NCBI GenBank assembly: GCA_947455465.1
Contig: CANGNS010000007.1
Location: forward strand, 62,001 to 126,000
From: Comamonadaceae bacterium
Lineage (GTDB): Bacteria; Pseudomonadota; Gammaproteobacteria; Burkholderiales; Burkholderiaceae_C
Reading direction: 5' to 3'
Length of the DNA stretch: 64,000 nt
The position numbers and the translations under genes were made by a program. Below are positions 36,912 to 45,532 of this stretch, piece after piece. Below the pieces are notes generated by a model. That model ran no database searches, was not told the origin of the DNA, and was given only the letters and a program-made list of their open reading frames with translations. The first letter of the stretch is position 1. Every line of letters begins with the position of its first letter.

Positions 36912-38144
36912 TTAGGTCTTAAGAATCTCGTTGCCAATGGCAGGCCAGCGCCGGCGCATGTACATCCAAGCCACCAGACCGATCGCCATCATGCAGATCG
37001 AGCTTGCGGCCAGGGCGACGGCCGAGTGCATTACCAAAGGCGATATCGCACCGGCCACGATGCCATTGGCCACCGAGCCAATAAAGCTTTGCAAAGACGA
37101 GGCCATGCCCCGGCGCTCGGGGTAGAGGTCCAGCACCAGCAAGGTCACTACGGGCACCATCATGGCCCAGCCAAAGGCAAAAATGCCCAGCGGAAACAAG
37201 GCCCAACTGACGTGCGCCGTAAACAGCACATTGGCCGCCAGATTGAGCACCCCGATACACAGCATGATGACAAAGCCATTGCGAATCTGCCGCTTGGGCG
37301 TGATGCGCCCGGCCACGCGCCCGCTCACCCAAGCCCCGGCCATGATGCCGCCGATGGTGAACAAGAAAAACCAGAAAAACTGCTGCGGCTGCAAATGCAG
37401 TACCTCGCCCAGAAACACCGGTGCGCTCAGCACGTACAAAAACATACCGTTAAACGGAATGCCGCTGGCCAGCGAGAGCAACAAAAACCGGGGGTCTGCG
37501 CCCAATTGCCAGTAGCCCGCCAAAAGATGGCGCACCTGAAAGGGCTGGCGCTGGCTGATGTGCAGCGTCTCGGGCAGCAGGCGGTAATTGGCCAGCCACA
37601 ACAGTACGCCAATACCGGTTAGAAACCAAAAGATCAGGTGCCAGCTCCCCAAAAGCAGCAACTGCCCGCCCATCAGGGGCGCGACAGCGGGCGCCACGCC
37701 AAAGTAAATCGTGATCTGGCTCATCACTTTTTGCGCTTGCGAGGGCGGGTACATATCGCGCACCACCGCACGGGCCACCACGATGCCCGCGCCCGTCGAG
37801 AAGCCCTGCATGGCGCGGAAAAATATCAGCTGCCCAATGCTTTGCGACAACGCGCAGCCTACCGAAGCCAGGGTAAAAACCGCCAAACCCCACAAGACTA
37901 CCGGCCGGCGCCCAAAACTGTCCGAAATAGCGCCGTGGAACAAGGACATAAAGGCAAACCCAAAAAGGTAGGCCGACAAAGTCTGCTGCATATGTACCGG
38001 CGTGGTCTGCAAAGAGGCCGAAATATCGGCAAACGCGGGCAAATACGTATCAATGGAAAAAGGCCCCAGCATGCCCAACAGGGCCAAGAGCACCGCAAAA
38101 GCCCATTGGGGAAGGCGCCACAAGGATTGGGCATCAGGATTCAT
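36912..38144 (-). CDS. MFS exporter of the Bcr/CflA family
   Basis: 410 aa, twelve helices. The N-terminal LLALLGMLGPFSIDTYLPAFADIS with the conserved Asp in helix 1, and the GAISDSFGRRPVVLWGL loop (motif A), are diagnostic of Bcr/CflA drug:H+ antiporters such as those for bicyclomycin, chloramphenicol or sulfonamides. Motif C is seen in ARAVVRDMYPPSQAQKVMSQI. Same strand as imuAB, but separated from them by the LexA operator, so it is a separate unit. Substrate unknown. Confidence 0.92.
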   Translation of the reverse strand: MNPDAQSLWRLPQWAFAVLLALLGMLGPFSIDTYLPAFADISASLQTTPVHMQQTLSAYLFGFAFMSLFHGAISDSFGRRPVVLWGLAVFTLASVGCALSQSIGQLIFFRAMQGFSTGAGIVVARAVVRDMYPPSQAQKVMSQITIYFGVAPAVAPLMGGQLLLLGSWHLIFWFLTGIGVLLWLANYRLLPETLHISQRQPFQVRHLLAGYWQLGADPRFLLLSLASGIPFNGMFLYVLSAPVFLGEVLHLQPQQFFWFFLFTIGGIMAGAWVSGRVAGRITPKRQIRNGFVIMLCIGVLNLAANVLFTAHVSWALFPLGIFAFGWAMMVPVVTLLVLDLYPERRGMASSLQSFIGSVANGIVAGAISPLVMHSAVALAASSICMMAIGLVAWMYMRRRWPAIGNEILKT

Positions 38145-38218
38145 GAAGGGTTCAGAGTGAGGATTAACCCGCTATTGGAACATGCGGGAACCTGCGCACC
38201 TGTAGGAGCCTGACGCGT

Positions 38219-39166
38219 TCAAGACTGCCCAGGCAAGTCGCTGGGCCGTTTGCGTGCAAACAAAGGCGCACCCAGCACATTGAGCAGCAAGCCGGCCATG
38301 AGCAATGCGCCGCCGGCAAAGTGCACCGCTTGCATGGCCTCGCCAAACACCAGCCAGCCGCTGCTCAAACCCACCAGCGGCACCAGCAGGCTAAAAGGGG
38401 CAACGCGGTTGGCCGGATAGCGCGAGAGCATGCGCGTCCACACGCCGTAACCAAACAAAGTGGCCGCCCAGGCCAGATAAGCGAGCGCCGCCAAAGAGGG
38501 CCAGTGAAAATTGCGCAAAGCCGCCTCCATGGCCTGCGGCCCTTCGATGGCGTAGGACAAAGCCAAAAACGGCAAGGGCGGCACCAGGCAGGCCCAGACC
38601 ACGAAGGCCTGCTGGTCCATCGGGCCAAAGCGGCCCAGGGCGCGGGTCACGATATTGCCGGCAGCCCACATGCTGGCAGCGGCCACCGTCAGCGCAAAAC
38701 CGGCCAGCGGCATCTGCACGCCATGGGCGCTGCCAATCAGCGCCAGTCCGCAAGCGGCCAAAACTAAACCGGCCAGTTGGTGTAGCTGCCAACGCTCTTG
38801 CAGCCACAGCGCGGCAAAAAACATGGTGAAAAATGCTTGCGATTGCAAGACCAGCGAAGCCAGGCCCGAAGGCATGCCGACATGGATAGCGCTGAACAAA
38901 AACGCAAACTGCCCGACCGAGATCGTCATGCTATAGAGCAAAAACCAGCGCAGCGGAACGGCCGGCCGGCGAAAGAAAAGTACCGCCGGAAAGGCGGCCA
39001 GCGCAAAGCGCAATGCCCCCAGCAAAAGCGGCGGCATACCGGCGACGCCTACTTTGATAGCGGCAAAGTTCAGCCCCCAAACGACCACCACGACCAAGAG
39101 CATCACGATGTCGCTAAGCGCCATCGCGGGCGGCGCATCGCCAGACGACGAATGATCAGCGGCCAT
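38219..39166 (-). CDS. EamA/DMT-family permease
   Basis: 315 aa with ten helices in two EamA repeats. The first starts VVVVWGLNFAAIKVGVAGMPPLLLGALRF and the second LAGFALTVAAASMWAAGNI. The family exports amino acids or metabolites (RhaT/YdcZ-like). It lies 74 bp upstream of the Bcr-type gene and 15 bp downstream of the rcnA-like gene, so it is probably cotranscribed with the latter. Substrate unknown. Confidence 0.92.
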   Translation of the reverse strand: MAADHSSSGDAPPAMALSDIVMLLVVVVVWGLNFAAIKVGVAGMPPLLLGALRFALAAFPAVLFFRRPAVPLRWFLLYSMTISVGQFAFLFSAIHVGMPSGLASLVLQSQAFFTMFFAALWLQERWQLHQLAGLVLAACGLALIGSAHGVQMPLAGFALTVAAASMWAAGNIVTRALGRFGPMDQQAFVVWACLVPPLPFLALSYAIEGPQAMEAALRNFHWPSLAALAYLAWAATLFGYGVWTRMLSRYPANRVAPFSLLVPLVGLSSGWLVFGEAMQAVHFAGGALLMAGLLLNVLGAPLFARKRPSDLPGQS

Positions 39167-39181
39167 AGAAAGTACGCGGCC

Positions 39182-40009
39182 TTAGTGCAGCGGCACACCC
39201 CAGCCACGCCAGGCGTCCCAGGCCATGGAAGCGGCCAACACCAGCATCAAAGCACTAGAGAGATAAGGCGCCCGCCCGGCCCAATGGCCCCATCCGGACC
39301 AGCGCGCTTGCACCTGGCGCACACTCCACGCGGCCAGCACCCCCGAGGCCACCATGGTCAGCGCCAAGCCCACACTAAACCCCAGCACCAGCGTCGCCCC
39401 CAAGGCCACCTGCTTGAGTTGCAGGCACAAAAGCAAAACGGTAATAGACGCCGGGCACGGAATCAGCCCACCGGTCAGGCCAAACACCACAATTTGGCCG
39501 GTGCTGGCTTTCCCGTCGTGGAAGCGCTCCTGAATTTCTTGGGCATGCGCGCGCGCATGGTCGTCCATCGGTACGCCGTCATCGTGGTGATGGTCATGAT
39601 GGTGACCATGGTCGTGATCGTGGTCGTGCCCATGATGATGATGATGGTGATGGTGGTGCGGGTGCGCCTGGCGCCAAGTGCGCTGCGCCATCCACAGTGC
39701 GGTGGCAGCGATCAAGACCGCAGAAATCAGCTGCAGCCAAGACCCGCTTTGCGCCAGGTCCCACTGGTCGCCGAAATACAAGCCGCCCATGGCCACGGCC
39801 CAAACCACGGCCGTGTGCGACAGGGTGGCCGACAAGCCCAGCAGCACCGCCTGCCCCACCGTGCCCCGCACAGCGATGATGAAGGCAGCCATCATGGTCT
39901 TGGAGTGGCCCGGCTCCAAGCCGTGCAGCGCCCCCAGGGCGATGGCGCTGGGGAGGAACCACCAGGCATTTCCGTTGCTTTCTTGCAACATTTGAGCGAA
40001 TTCAGTCAT
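39182..40009 (-). CDS. rcnA: Nickel/cobalt exporter, RcnA-like (NicO family)
   Basis: 275 aa. The start resembles E. coli RcnA closely, with ALGALHGLEPGHSKTMMAAF (HX4DH-like metal motif variant) followed by LGLSATLSHTAVVW. A cytoplasmic loop around residues 118-150 is almost pure His/Asp, the metal-binding loop of this family. Six helices are expected. It removes Ni(II) and Co(II). No rcnR/dmeR repressor gene lies in the window. It is divergent from rpoH and shares the 107-bp intergenic region that holds the CIRCE element. Confidence 0.92.
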   Translation of the reverse strand: MTEFAQMLQESNGNAWWFLPSAIALGALHGLEPGHSKTMMAAFIIAVRGTVGQAVLLGLSATLSHTAVVWAVAMGGLYFGDQWDLAQSGSWLQLISAVLIAATALWMAQRTWRQAHPHHHHHHHHHGHDHDHDHGHHHDHHHDDGVPMDDHARAHAQEIQERFHDGKASTGQIVVFGLTGGLIPCPASITVLLLCLQLKQVALGATLVLGFSVGLALTMVASGVLAAWSVRQVQARWSGWGHWAGRAPYLSSALMLVLAASMAWDAWRGWGVPLH

Positions 40010-40058
40010 GGGCAGACTATACGCGCTGGGGGCGACCGAGGGAGAAATCGCTCATTCG

Positions 40059-40085
40059 TTAGCACTCTCCGTCGTTGAGTGCTAA
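40059..40085. promoter_or_regulatory. CIRCE element (HrcA operator) upstream of rpoH
   Basis: TTAGCACTC (40059-40067), a 9-base spacer, and GAGTGCTAA (40077-40085) match the CIRCE consensus exactly. It ends 31 bases before the rpoH ATG, where it can block the promoter or the start of transcription. It also lies 49 bases upstream of the divergent rcnA-like gene. Confidence 0.95.
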
Positions 40086-40116
40086 TATTGCTCCATCGGA
40101 CCCAAGGAGTTCCACT

Positions 40117-41055
40117 ATGTCATTTGCAATCGCTTCGAATACCGCCCTGGCCCCGGCCAATCCCTGGTCTTTGGTGCCCCCGCTTGGCAACCTGGACGCC
40201 TACATCTCGGCGGCCAACCGCCTGCCCATGCTCACGCTGGAAGAAGAGCAGCTGTTCGCCCGCCAATACAAGAACGACAACGACCTAGAGGCAGCCGGGA
40301 AGCTGGTGCTCTCGCACCTGCGTCTGGTCGTGTCTGTAGCGCGCCAATATCTGGGTTACGGCCTGCCCCATGGCGACTTGATTCAAGAAGGCAATGTCGG
40401 ACTGATGAAAGCAGTCAAGCGCTTTGACCCGGACCAGGGCGTACGCTTGGTAAGTTACGCGCTACATTGGATCAAGGCCGAAATCCACGAGTACATCCTC
40501 AAGAACTGGCGTATGGTCAAGGTCGCCACGACCAAGGCCCAGCGCAAGCTATTTTTCAATCTGCGCTCCATGAAGCAGCGCTTCAAATCGGAAGACGCGG
40601 CCGCCGACCTGGCCACGCACCGCGACACGCTCAGCCCGGCACAGGTGCGCGCCATGGCCGATGCGCTGCACGTGGACACCCAAGATGTACTGGAAATGGA
40701 AACACGGCTCTCGGGCGGCGACGTGATGCTCGACCCCATGGCCTCGGACGACGGCGAAGAAGTCTACGGCCCGATCTCCTACCTGACCGACAGCAAGCAT
40801 GAGCCCCTGGCCATGATCGAAGCGCACCGGCGCGATGTGCTGGCCTCGGACGGCATTGCCAGCGCGTTAGAGGTGCTCGACCCACGCAGCAGGCGCATCG
40901 TCGAAGAACGCTGGCTCAAGGTCAATGACGACAACAGCGGCGGCATGACGCTGCATGATTTGGCTGCCGAATACGGCGTCAGCGCCGAACGCATCCGCCA
41001 AATCGAAGTGGCGGCCATGAAAAAAATGAAAACCGCACTGGCCCAATACACCTGA
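40117..41055 (+). CDS. rpoH: Heat-shock RNA polymerase sigma factor RpoH (sigma-32)
   Basis: 312 aa from the ATG at 40117, which has AAGGAG at 8 bases; a start 14 codons earlier would lie across the CIRCE element. Region 2 (LVLSHLRLVVSVARQYLGYGLPHGDLIQEGNVGLMKAVKRFDP) and region 4 (LHDLAAEYGVSAERIRQIEVAAMKKMK) are clear. The RpoH box QRKLFFNLRS identifies it as sigma-32 rather than a housekeeping factor. It directs transcription of chaperone and protease genes. Control by HrcA through the perfect CIRCE site is predicted. Confidence 0.97.
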   Translation: MSFAIASNTALAPANPWSLVPPLGNLDAYISAANRLPMLTLEEEQLFARQYKNDNDLEAAGKLVLSHLRLVVSVARQYLGYGLPHGDLIQEGNVGLMKAVKRFDPDQGVRLVSYALHWIKAEIHEYILKNWRMVKVATTKAQRKLFFNLRSMKQRFKSEDAAADLATHRDTLSPAQVRAMADALHVDTQDVLEMETRLSGGDVMLDPMASDDGEEVYGPISYLTDSKHEPLAMIEAHRRDVLASDGIASALEVLDPRSRRIVEERWLKVNDDNSGGMTLHDLAAEYGVSAERIRQIEVAAMKKMKTALAQYT

Positions 41056-41064
41056 GCCACCAGA

Positions 41065-41102
41065 GCCTGCTGCGCAGCAGGCCCGATGCGCGCTAGCGCA
41101 TC
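41065..41102. terminator. Two tandem hairpins between convergent rpoH and sco
   Basis: GCCTGCT-GCGC-AGCAGGC (41065-41082) and GATGCGC-GCTA-GCGCATC (41085-41102) are perfect 7-bp stems with 4-base loops. They lie between, and slightly into, the convergent 3' ends. Neither has a T-tract, so they may be weak terminators or mRNA 3'-end structures. Confidence 0.55.
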
Positions 41103-41710
41103 AGCTGCGCCAAATCGGCGGCCAGCACCGCCGCACCGCTGCCGTAGCGGGTAAACAAGCGCAAATGCCCCTGGGTATCAAATACATAGCTGCCGGCCGA
41201 ATGGTCTAGCGTGTAGTTATTGGCACCTGCGCCTGGCACTTTTTTGAAATAGATTTTGAACGCTTTGGTTAAAGTCGGCAGCTGTTCGGGCGTTGGCCGC
41301 AAGGCGACAAAAGTGGGGTCAAAGTTCGTCATGTAGGCTCGGAGCAACTCGGGCGTATCGCGCTCGGGGTCCAGGGTGACGAACAGGGCTTGGAGCTTAT
41401 CGCCATCAGCGCCCAGCAGCTTTTTGACTTCCACCAACTCCAGCATGGTGCTGGGGCATACGTCGGGGCATTGCGTATAGCCAAAAAACAGCACCACCAC
41501 CTTGCCAGCAAAATCGCCCAGCGTGCGTTGCTGACCGTTGTGGTCTGCGAGTGCAAAACCCTGGCCGTAATCAGCGCCAGTGATGTCCACCGAATTGAAA
41601 TGTGGCTTGTTCTGCCCGCAGCCAGCCACGCAGAAGATGCCTGCTGCGCCCACCAGCTGCAAGACGCGGCGCCGCGCGGACATGAAGGCCAAGGCGGGGT
41701 GCATGCTCAT
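41093..41710 (-). CDS. sco: SCO1/SenC-family copper chaperone for cytochrome oxidase
   Basis: 205 aa. The start chosen overlaps the ctaB stop by 4 bp; the frame open further upstream is a ctaB shadow. A hydrophobic N-terminus ends in a lipobox-like VAGC, so it is probably membrane-tethered in the periplasm. The thioredoxin fold carries the copper ligands in [12 protein letters not shown] (CxxxC) and a His in YTLDHSAG. It delivers copper to the CuA site of subunit II (coxB at 49071-50255). It is the last gene of the ctaA-ctaB-sco group. Confidence 0.95.
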   Translation of the reverse strand: MSMHPALAFMSARRRVLQLVGAAGIFCVAGCGQNKPHFNSVDITGADYGQGFALADHNGQQRTLGDFAGKVVVLFFGYTQCPDVCPSTMLELVEVKKLLGADGDKLQALFVTLDPERDTPELLRAYMTNFDPTFVALRPTPEQLPTLTKAFKIYFKKVPGAGANNYTLDHSAGSYVFDTQGHLRLFTRYGSGAAVLAADLAQLMR

Positions 41711-42615
41711 AAGAGGTAATGGTCTAAAAGCAATGCGGCAAACAAAACACTCAAATGAATCAGCGAAAACCGGAAAGTCGCCCGCGCCAAGGCATCTGAG
41801 TAATTGCGCAGCAAGCGCCAGGCGTACGCGCAAAACCACAGGCTCAGCACCATGGCCGTCAGCAGATACAGCCATGAGCTCATGCCGTACACAAAGGGCA
41901 GCAGGCACGCAGCAAACAGCACGCCGGTATAAAGCAGGATTTGCAGGCGTGTAAATTCACTGCCGTGGGTGACGGGCAGCATAGGCAGGCCGGACTTGCG
42001 GTAATCCTCGACGCGGTAAAGCGCCAGGGCCCAAAAATGTGGCGGCGTCCACAGAAAAATAATCAAAAACAAAATCAGCGCTTCAGGGCCGACATCGCCC
42101 GTCATGGCCGCCCAACCGAGCACCGGCGGCATGGCGCCCGATGCGCCACCGATCACGATGTTTTGGGGCGTGAGCGGCTTGAGGATGACGGTGTAAATGA
42201 CGGCATAGCCGACAAAGGTGGCAAAGGTCAGCCACATGGTCAGCGGGTTCACCCAGATATACAAAATAGCCGAACCGGCTGCGCATAAGAGTGCGGAAAA
42301 CACCAGGGTCTGCAAATTGCTGAGCTGCCCGCGCGCCGTGGGGCGCCAGGCGGTGCGCTTCATCTTGGCGTCGATGTGTTGCTCGACGATGCAGTTAAAC
42401 GCCGCCGCCGCTGCCGAAACCAGCCAAATGCCCAGACAAGCGATCGCTGCCAGCCCGACCTGCGCCAAGCTGGGCATGCCGGGCACTGCCAACACCATGC
42501 CGATCAGCGCGCAAAAAACAATAAGCTGTATGACGCGCGGTTTGGTCAGCGCGTGGAACTGACGCACCACCGACATCGTGGGCAGCAGGGAGGCGGGAAT
42601 GGCTTCTTGGTTCAC
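41707..42615 (-). CDS. ctaB: Protoheme IX farnesyltransferase (heme O synthase)
   Basis: 302 aa from the GTG at 42615, which overlaps the ctaA stop and has GAGAGAAG upstream. UbiA-type prenyltransferase with nine helices. [18 protein letters not shown] opens the domain. The Asp-rich site is degenerate, as usual for COX10 ([24 protein letters not shown]), and the second motif is [15 protein letters not shown]. It converts heme B to heme O, which CtaA then oxidises to heme A. Confidence 0.96.
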   Translation of the reverse strand: MNQEAIPASLLPTMSVVRQFHALTKPRVIQLIVFCALIGMVLAVPGMPSLAQVGLAAIACLGIWLVSAAAAAFNCIVEQHIDAKMKRTAWRPTARGQLSNLQTLVFSALLCAAGSAILYIWVNPLTMWLTFATFVGYAVIYTVILKPLTPQNIVIGGASGAMPPVLGWAAMTGDVGPEALILFLIIFLWTPPHFWALALYRVEDYRKSGLPMLPVTHGSEFTRLQILLYTGVLFAACLLPFVYGMSSWLYLLTAMVLSLWFCAYAWRLLRNYSDALARATFRFSLIHLSVLFAALLLDHYLL

Positions 42616-43778
42616 GTCGCTTCTCTCAGGGTTGTGTGCGCGGGCAGATGCAAAGAGGGGTGGGCCTGTCCATGCACCAGCATCCAGACCAGGGTGGCGA
42701 CCATCGCGCCAGCGCCGCCAGTGTGTAGCACGGCCCCGGCCAGCGGCCAGCCCAGCACGACATTGGACAAGCCCGTGGCCAGTTGCACAAGCAGCAAAAG
42801 CGCCAGCACGCGCCGTGCCGTCCTCAGCCCGGGAAGCGCGCGCAAATACCAGACTACCGCGATCAAGGCCACGGTGAGCAAACCTGCGCCCCAGCGGTGC
42901 ACCATGTGAATCGCTGTCAGTGCCGCAAAACTGATGGGGCTGCCGTCCGCTTGGAGGCCCAATGGGCGCCACAGCGAAAAACCACCCGCAAAATCCATTG
43001 TTGGCCAATAACTGCCTTGGCAGGTCGGGAACTCCATGCATGCCAGAACGGCGTAATTGGTACTCACCCACGCGCCGCAAGCGGCCTGCACCAGCACCAG
43101 CAGCAATGCACAAAACAGCACTGTGTTCGCGCGCAGGGGCAGCGCTTGCAAAGGCGCCGCAGTGCGCAGGCGCGCCCACTGCGCAGCCTGCACCGTCAAC
43201 AGCGCCAGCAGGGTGTAACCGCCAAGCAAATGCAAACTAACAATGGCAGGAAACAACTTCATCGTGACCGTCAAGGCGCCGAACAATCCTTGAACACAAA
43301 CCCACACCAAGCTAGCGCCTGCCCAGGCCGGATGCGGCACGAGGCCGCCCTGCCCGCTTCGGGCCTGGCGGTGCGCACGCCACGCAGCAAAGGCGAGCAC
43401 CAGTATCAAAAAGCCCACGCCGGTGGCCAGGTACCGGTGCACCATCTCGATCCAGGCTTTGCTGTGGGTGACAGGGCCCTCGGGCATGCGCTGCACGGCC
43501 TGCGTGATGTCATCGTGCGCACCCAGCGGGCTGGCTTGACCATAGCAACCCGGCCAATCCGGGCAACCCAGACCGCTGTCGGTCAGGCGGGTAAAGGCGC
43601 CAAAGAGCACCAAATCAAAAGTCAAAAACAAGGTGGTCAGCGTCAGCGCAGAAACCAGCGCGCCTGAACTGCCCGCACGGCCTTGACGCAACAGGGCCAG
43701 CAGGGGAAGCGCTGCCACAGCCATACCGATCAGCAGCACGCTGCCTACCGGCGAAAGGTTCCAAAGCGGAGTTTGCAT
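42612..43778 (-). CDS. ctaA: Heme A synthase (COX15/CtaA)
   Basis: 388 aa from the ATG at 43778; a TTG 4 codons earlier is the alternative. Eight helices are expected. The N-terminal half has [23 protein letters not shown] with the conserved Cys pair, then [14 protein letters not shown] with a heme-ligating His. The second half has [25 protein letters not shown] and [13 protein letters not shown]. It oxidises heme O to heme A for subunit I. Its stop overlaps the ctaB start. Confidence 0.95.
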   Translation of the reverse strand: MQTPLWNLSPVGSVLLIGMAVAALPLLALLRQGRAGSSGALVSALTLTTLFLTFDLVLFGAFTRLTDSGLGCPDWPGCYGQASPLGAHDDITQAVQRMPEGPVTHSKAWIEMVHRYLATGVGFLILVLAFAAWRAHRQARSGQGGLVPHPAWAGASLVWVCVQGLFGALTVTMKLFPAIVSLHLLGGYTLLALLTVQAAQWARLRTAAPLQALPLRANTVLFCALLLVLVQAACGAWVSTNYAVLACMEFPTCQGSYWPTMDFAGGFSLWRPLGLQADGSPISFAALTAIHMVHRWGAGLLTVALIAVVWYLRALPGLRTARRVLALLLLVQLATGLSNVVLGWPLAGAVLHTGGAGAMVATLVWMLVHGQAHPSLHLPAHTTLREAT

Positions 43779-43799
43779 GGCGCTGTGCAACTAAGGGGC

Positions 43800-44480
43800 T
43801 TAACGGCCCGCGGTGTCCCAGAAGGCAGAGGCGCGCAGCAGGCGCTCTAAGTCGCGCTTGATTTTGGGTGCCTGGTCGAGGTCGGTTCCCGGGGGGAATC
43901 GCATCATCCAGTTGCCCAGCGGGTCGACCAAGTACAAATAGCTTTGTAAGGGCAGTGCACCATCGGCTTGCAGCCAGGTTTGCAGTTGGGACTCGGGCAG
44001 ACGAAGGACGGTTGCGCTGGCCAGCGCAGGCGTCAATGCAGCCGGTACGGGCGCCTCATCGCTGACGAGCCAGACCCAATCGAGCCGATCTTTTTCCTTG
44101 CCCAGGCCTTCGCGTAATTGGCGTTGCAAATACAGATGTTTTTGGCACAAAGCGTCGCAGGCGCCGCCCGCCACGCTGATGAGCAGCCACTGGCCCTTGA
44201 GCGCGCGCAAATTGCTGCTCGCGCCAGTCAGGTCGCGCACTGGCATATCGGGCAAAGGCCGCTGCGGGTCTATCAAGGTCCCAAAATTTTGCCGGGCCTG
44301 CGGGCGCACAAAGTAGTAGGTGACGTAAGAGGCCACCACGGGTGCGGCGCACAAGAGCAAGACCATGAGCATCTTCCAGCGCCCGCTGCGGGTGACCGAC
44401 GGATCCAGATCCTGCGGCGCGGGCATGCTGTGCACGGTCAGCCCGAGCACATGGTCTTGAGAGGGGTCACTGGGTGCCAT
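43800..44480 (-). CDS. Membrane-anchored protein of the cytochrome oxidase assembly locus, thioredoxin-like
   Basis: 226 aa from the ATG at 44480 (44489 is a close alternative). One membrane helix (KMLMVLLLCAAPVVASYVTYYFV) near residue 45 is followed by a periplasmic domain with a SCO-like pattern: GQWLLISVAGGACDALCQKHLYLQRQL has a CxxxC, then YLVDPLGNWMMRFPPG. This protein is regularly found between surf1 and ctaA in Burkholderiales. I infer a redox or copper role in oxidase assembly. It overlaps the surf1 3' end by 14 bp, or more with the alternative start. Confidence 0.8.
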   Translation of the reverse strand: MAPSDPSQDHVLGLTVHSMPAPQDLDPSVTRSGRWKMLMVLLLCAAPVVASYVTYYFVRPQARQNFGTLIDPQRPLPDMPVRDLTGASSNLRALKGQWLLISVAGGACDALCQKHLYLQRQLREGLGKEKDRLDWVWLVSDEAPVPAALTPALASATVLRLPESQLQTWLQADGALPLQSYLYLVDPLGNWMMRFPPGTDLDQAPKIKRDLERLLRASAFWDTAGR

Positions 44481-45225
44481 GAGGTGCATTGTCCTGGGAG
44501 GGTGCCGAAGGCCGGCGAAAAAACTCAAACCACACGTAGAGCGCGACGATCAATGCTGACAGTGCAAACCACTGAAACGCATAGCCGTAGTGCTTCTCGG
44601 TACCGAAGTTGATCTGTGGCCATTGCCTGCGCAAGCCCTGGGACGGCGCACCCAACTCACGCACCGTGAACGCCTCCAAGGGCAGACCGGTTTGCGCACG
44701 GTACTGATCGAGGTCTAGATTTTGCCGTATCACCCCTGCGCCCGCCTGGCCGGGCTCATAGAGCTTGGAAGGTGCAAGGGCAATGTCACCGTCAATGTCC
44801 ACCTCGCCCGAAGGCGTTTGGATAGCGGGCAATTCCTCGCGGTGCGTAAAGTTGCGTCCCACCCAGCCTCGCTGCACCATGATGACCAAGCCTTCGGGTT
44901 GTAAACGCAAAGGGGTCAGCACAAAAAAACCGACCTGGGCCTGCATTTGACGGTTATCCAGGTAAACCGTGTGCTCTGGCAGCCAGCGTCCGTGCAAGCG
45001 GGCGGGGCGGTAGAGCACATCAGGCGCCTGCATGCGCCCGGCGGCGGCCAAATCCCGCACCTGTGGGTTGTTGAGCGGCGTTTGATTCGCCTGGGCATGC
45101 ATGGCCGATTGCAAAGCCTCTTTTTGCGCTGCACGGTTGAGTTGCCAGTTGCCCAGAAACAAACCCAAGGCCGCGAAAAAGATAGCAGCCAGGGTACTGA
45201 GCAGGCGTTTTCGGCCAGTATTCAC
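44467..45225 (-). CDS. surf1: SURF1-family cytochrome oxidase assembly protein
   Basis: 252 aa from a GTG with AAGGA 7 bases upstream. Two helices, one at each end (LLSTLAAIFFAALGLFLGNWQLNRA and FQWFALSALIVALYVWFEFF), enclose a periplasmic domain with RPARLHGRWLPEHTVYLDNR and VQRGWVGRN, the standard SURF1 layout. It helps place heme A in subunit I. The divergent DUF2909 gene starts only 15 bp away. Confidence 0.94.
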   Translation of the reverse strand: MNTGRKRLLSTLAAIFFAALGLFLGNWQLNRAAQKEALQSAMHAQANQTPLNNPQVRDLAAAGRMQAPDVLYRPARLHGRWLPEHTVYLDNRQMQAQVGFFVLTPLRLQPEGLVIMVQRGWVGRNFTHREELPAIQTPSGEVDIDGDIALAPSKLYEPGQAGAGVIRQNLDLDQYRAQTGLPLEAFTVRELGAPSQGLRRQWPQINFGTEKHYGYAFQWFALSALIVALYVWFEFFRRPSAPSQDNAPHGTQ

Positions 45226-45240
45226 AAGATAATCCTTGGC

Positions 45241-45462
45241 ATGAGCTATTTGGTAAGTTTGGGTTTTCTGGCCATTTTGGCCTGCCTGGCGGCGGCCTTG
45301 TTTTTTATGCTGCGCGGCGGTGAAGGGGGATCAGCCAAATCCCGTCGCATGGCACGGGCCTTGGGCGCGCGGGTGGGAATATCCATTTTTTTATTCGCCT
45401 GTCTTTTGCTGTCATGGAAAGCGGGCTGGATACAGCCTACCGGCATCCCTGCGGGCGCTTAG
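45241..45462 (+). CDS. DUF2909 family twin-transmembrane protein
   Basis: 73 aa with two helices (LVSLGFLAILACLAAALFFML and VGISIFLFACLLLSWKAGW) joined by a basic loop with SRRMARALGARVG, ending WIQPTGIP, which matches DUF2909. It regularly accompanies oxidase assembly genes in betaproteobacteria. It is the only plus-strand gene in the oxidase locus, starting 15 bp from the surf1 start. No ribosome binding site is evident, and its promoter must lie within surf1 unless the mRNA is leaderless. Role unknown. Confidence 0.88.
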   Translation: MSYLVSLGFLAILACLAAALFFMLRGGEGGSAKSRRMARALGARVGISIFLFACLLLSWKAGWIQPTGIPAGA

Positions 45463-45488
45463 GCGCAAAGCTTGCGTCCAGGACAATG

Positions 45489-45514
45489 AAAAAGGCACCT
45501 CGCGGTGCCTTTTT
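45489..45514. terminator. Bidirectional intrinsic terminator between DUF2909 and ctaE
   Basis: AAAAAGGCACC-TCGC-GGTGCCTTTTT forms an 11-bp stem with A- and T-tracts on both sides, between convergent genes. It can stop transcription from either strand. Confidence 0.93.
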
Positions 45515-45532
45515 GTTGTGCGCACAGGGCTC

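Noticed and set aside
35699-36922. A plus-strand open frame of 407 codons antisense to imuA and imuB
   Set aside because: Same kind of shadow; it would also start and end within conserved genes and cross the LexA palindrome.
39593-39660. A repeat of GTGATG/ATGATG units that looked like a simple-sequence repeat or array
   Set aside because: It encodes the His/Asp-rich metal loop of the RcnA-like protein; it is explained by coding.
38798-40078. A plus-strand open frame of 426 codons antisense to the EamA and RcnA-like genes
   Set aside because: It is His/Gln/Arg-rich, mirrors the third-position GC bias of two well-supported genes on the other strand, and has no family pattern.
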